Source: Byssochlamys sp. IMV 00236 (taxonomy: Eukaryota; Ascomycota; Eurotiomycetes; Eurotiales; Thermoascaceae). From it: a DNA stretch of 64,000 nt. Location of the stretch: the NCBI GenBank assembly GCA_001931875.2, contig MSJH02000810.1:569535-633534 (forward strand), given 5' to 3'. The notes below the pieces were generated by a model, which was given only the letters and a program-made list of their open reading frames with translations, was not told the origin of the DNA and did not search any database. The first letter of the stretch is position 1. The number at the start of each line of letters is the position of its first letter. Below are positions 62,283 through 64,000 of this stretch, one piece after another. Position numbers and translations under genes: made by a program.

Positions 62283-64000
62283 TCAGCCATGCATCCAGCC
62301 CCCGTCCTGGAACAAGTCTGACATCTGAGGCTCCTGCCAGTAAAGCTGACGCCATTCGTCTTCCATTTCTGGAAGGCTTTCAAACGCCATAGGCACGGAT
62401 TGGGCGGTGTCAACGAACGGGAAGAGTTGTCGCCAGTCTGAATACCCCCTTGTTTCTTCTAAGTGTTCCACCGGCTCCGGAGGCGGAATACCCTCCGACC
62501 CCTCGAAAGAGGTATCGGCAAACCGGGGCTGCGTAACGATGAAAGGGTCATAATTCTGGTTCTGTAGATTCACTGCAGACGGAGAAGATTGCTGGAGATG
62601 TGAGTGGGATCTTTGTAGTTGCGGTGCTGATTGTGGGGGCACTTGAGAGCGTTGGACCATTGGTGTTGCGGTGTTGGATGTAGAATCCGAATTCCCACTG
62701 TGCCCGCGAGAACCATTGAACTGTCCGGGCATTTCAGTCTTGGCCAGTCGCAAGTCCTGTTGCAGTCGTTTCGAGCCCTCAAACAGTCGGAAAACCATTC
62801 CTGCATGTGCCCAATACTCTGCCAATTCACGGAGAGAATACAGGGTCGAATCAAATCGTCTCAGAGCATTTATGGCCAACACAGGGTTCGAGAACCGCAG
62901 CTCAACCCTGACTTGTATCATAGCTGTGAGAAGGGTGTAAACCGATGAGCTCCAGAGATACTTCAGGCGATCCTTTTGACGAAGTTCCTCAAAAATTGAA
63001 GCAATGACTCCAGCACCAGTACTGCAGATCTCAGCATCGTGGGGACCGTAGTCATCTGAGTAGGCAGATGCCCTCGGATGCGGCCTATGTAAAAGGATGA
63101 GAAAGTTATTGTACGTCAGATGAAGCACGGCCGACCATGGGTCCAAATCAGAAGCTCGTAACCGTAGAGTATCTGGTAGTTGAAGAGACCAGTCTGCTAG
63201 AGCGGCGTCAGCCTGCGGAAGAGCGGCTTTTCGACGCTCGGGGCTTATTTTCAAGCCAAATCTCTCTTTGAGAATGTACGATATCATCGTACACAGCTCT
63301 GTGAAGTGGATAACAAAGTCAACCTGCACCTGGGCGCCGCAGCCTTCAAAGTCTGACGGGGTCAGAGGGAGAACATCGGAGTCGTCTAGATTTCTGAATC
63401 CTCGTTAGTATTTGACGAGAGAGTCATAATAGGATCCCAGACAACTCACATGGCCTGTGGTCGCCCGTATGACAATGAGACCATAACGTCGAATTGCACC
63501 AGAATCCACCATACTCTCCTCCACATTCTCCGGTCTCCAGCAGTAAATCTGCTCGAAACAGGGTTACGATGCATTCCTATACCCGTAGCAAGCCTTGCTG
63601 CCACCCCGACCCAATAGTAAGCATTAGCGGAAACATCATCATCGGTAGAATCAGAGTGCCATGTCAGGAGCAAAGCCACTTGAACCAGAATATCTCTGTT
63701 CCGCTCGACTCTCGCGTCAAATAACCACTTGCACCGTCGGAAGAAGGTCTCTTTCAATGCGTCTCTCTCTGGCATAGGGCGAGATACATGAGCTCCCACA
63801 AGCAAGATGGCTTGGAGGACCAATATTGGTGGGGGATCCGATGGATCGTGATTCCGATACTGTGTCATAAATACATCCTCGTCGACAATGGGATATCCAG
63901 GGTTCACATGAGCGAAATATGCTTGTACCAATTCGTCTGCCAGCGCCTTCTCAGGTAATGAAACGGCATCCTTGAGAAGCTCATCGTGGCCTGTTCTCAG
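62283..64000 (-). CDS. Fungal-specific transcription factor, Ctf1/Far-like (N-terminus beyond window)
   Basis: Two exons are visible (>64000-63450, 63393-62283), giving the C-terminal ~550 residues. The first contains LADELVQAYFAHVNPGYPIVDEDVF, RCKWLFDARVERNRDILVQVALLLTW and MWRRVWWILVQFDVMVSLSYGRPQAI, the fungal-specific regulatory domain common in cutinase transcription factor 1 and FarA/FarB-type proteins. The join INLDDSDVLPLTPSDF across the 56-nt intron is diagnostic. The tail is Ser/Gln/Pro-rich and ends FQDGGWMHG. The Zn2Cys6 cluster should lie past position 64000 but cannot be seen. A link to the quinate cluster is unproven. Confidence 0.82.

Overview
This is intron-rich nuclear DNA from a filamentous ascomycete. 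It is most likely one of the Eurotiales (Aspergillus or Penicillium type). Evidence: short introns of about 50-160 nt with GTANGT donors and CTAAC-like branch sites, a fungal C-22 sterol desaturase (Erg5), Zn2Cys6 regulators, and a quinate-utilisation (qut/qa) cluster whose repressor is built from the three C-terminal AROM domains. I found no bacterial features, CRISPR arrays, intact transposons or convincing tRNA genes. Gene models were assembled by hand: splice sites were chosen so that frames join and total lengths divide by three.

Left end (1-5.5 kb): a partial vanillyl-alcohol-oxidase-type flavoenzyme, a mitochondrial class III CoA-transferase, and convergent to it an L-2-hydroxyglutarate dehydrogenase. 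Middle (6.4-50.4 kb): mostly housekeeping genes. These are Vps52 (GARP complex), eIF5A, the Pol I factor Rrn7, the ubiquitin-eL40 fusion, a Yip1-family Golgi protein, a TBC Rab-GAP with a C-terminal anchor, a large MMS1/CPSF-A/DDB1-like beta-propeller protein, eIF5B, a rhodanese, Erg5, SRP68, a Cya5/Pet309-like PPR protein, Mcm3, Spo7, an ABHD5/Cld1-like hydrolase, an unrecognised membrane-hairpin protein and a TatD/Scn1-like nuclease. Translation and ribosome-biogenesis genes are frequent between 9 and 27 kb.

Right end (50.8-61.8 kb): a compact quinate catabolic cluster in strictly alternating orientation: qutE(-), qutD(+), qutB(-), qutC(+), a QutA-like activator(-), qutR(+). The permease imports quinate, QutB oxidises it to 3-dehydroquinate, QutE dehydrates that to 3-dehydroshikimate, and QutC converts 3-dehydroshikimate to protocatechuate. 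The activator and repressor share one 272-bp promoter. No qutG- or qutH-like gene is present in the window. The window ends inside another Zn2Cys6-family regulator of the Ctf1/Far type.

Most notable observations: the ubiquitin-eL40 start codon is split by an intron and followed by a 7-nt microexon; QutR has lost catalytic residues of its kinase and dehydroquinase domains but keeps the shikimate/quinate pocket; four CreA-type sites lie within 54 bp between the activator and the repressor; the qutB-qutC promoter carries a series of perfect inverted repeats; and two MCB (ACGCGT) elements lie upstream of mcm3.
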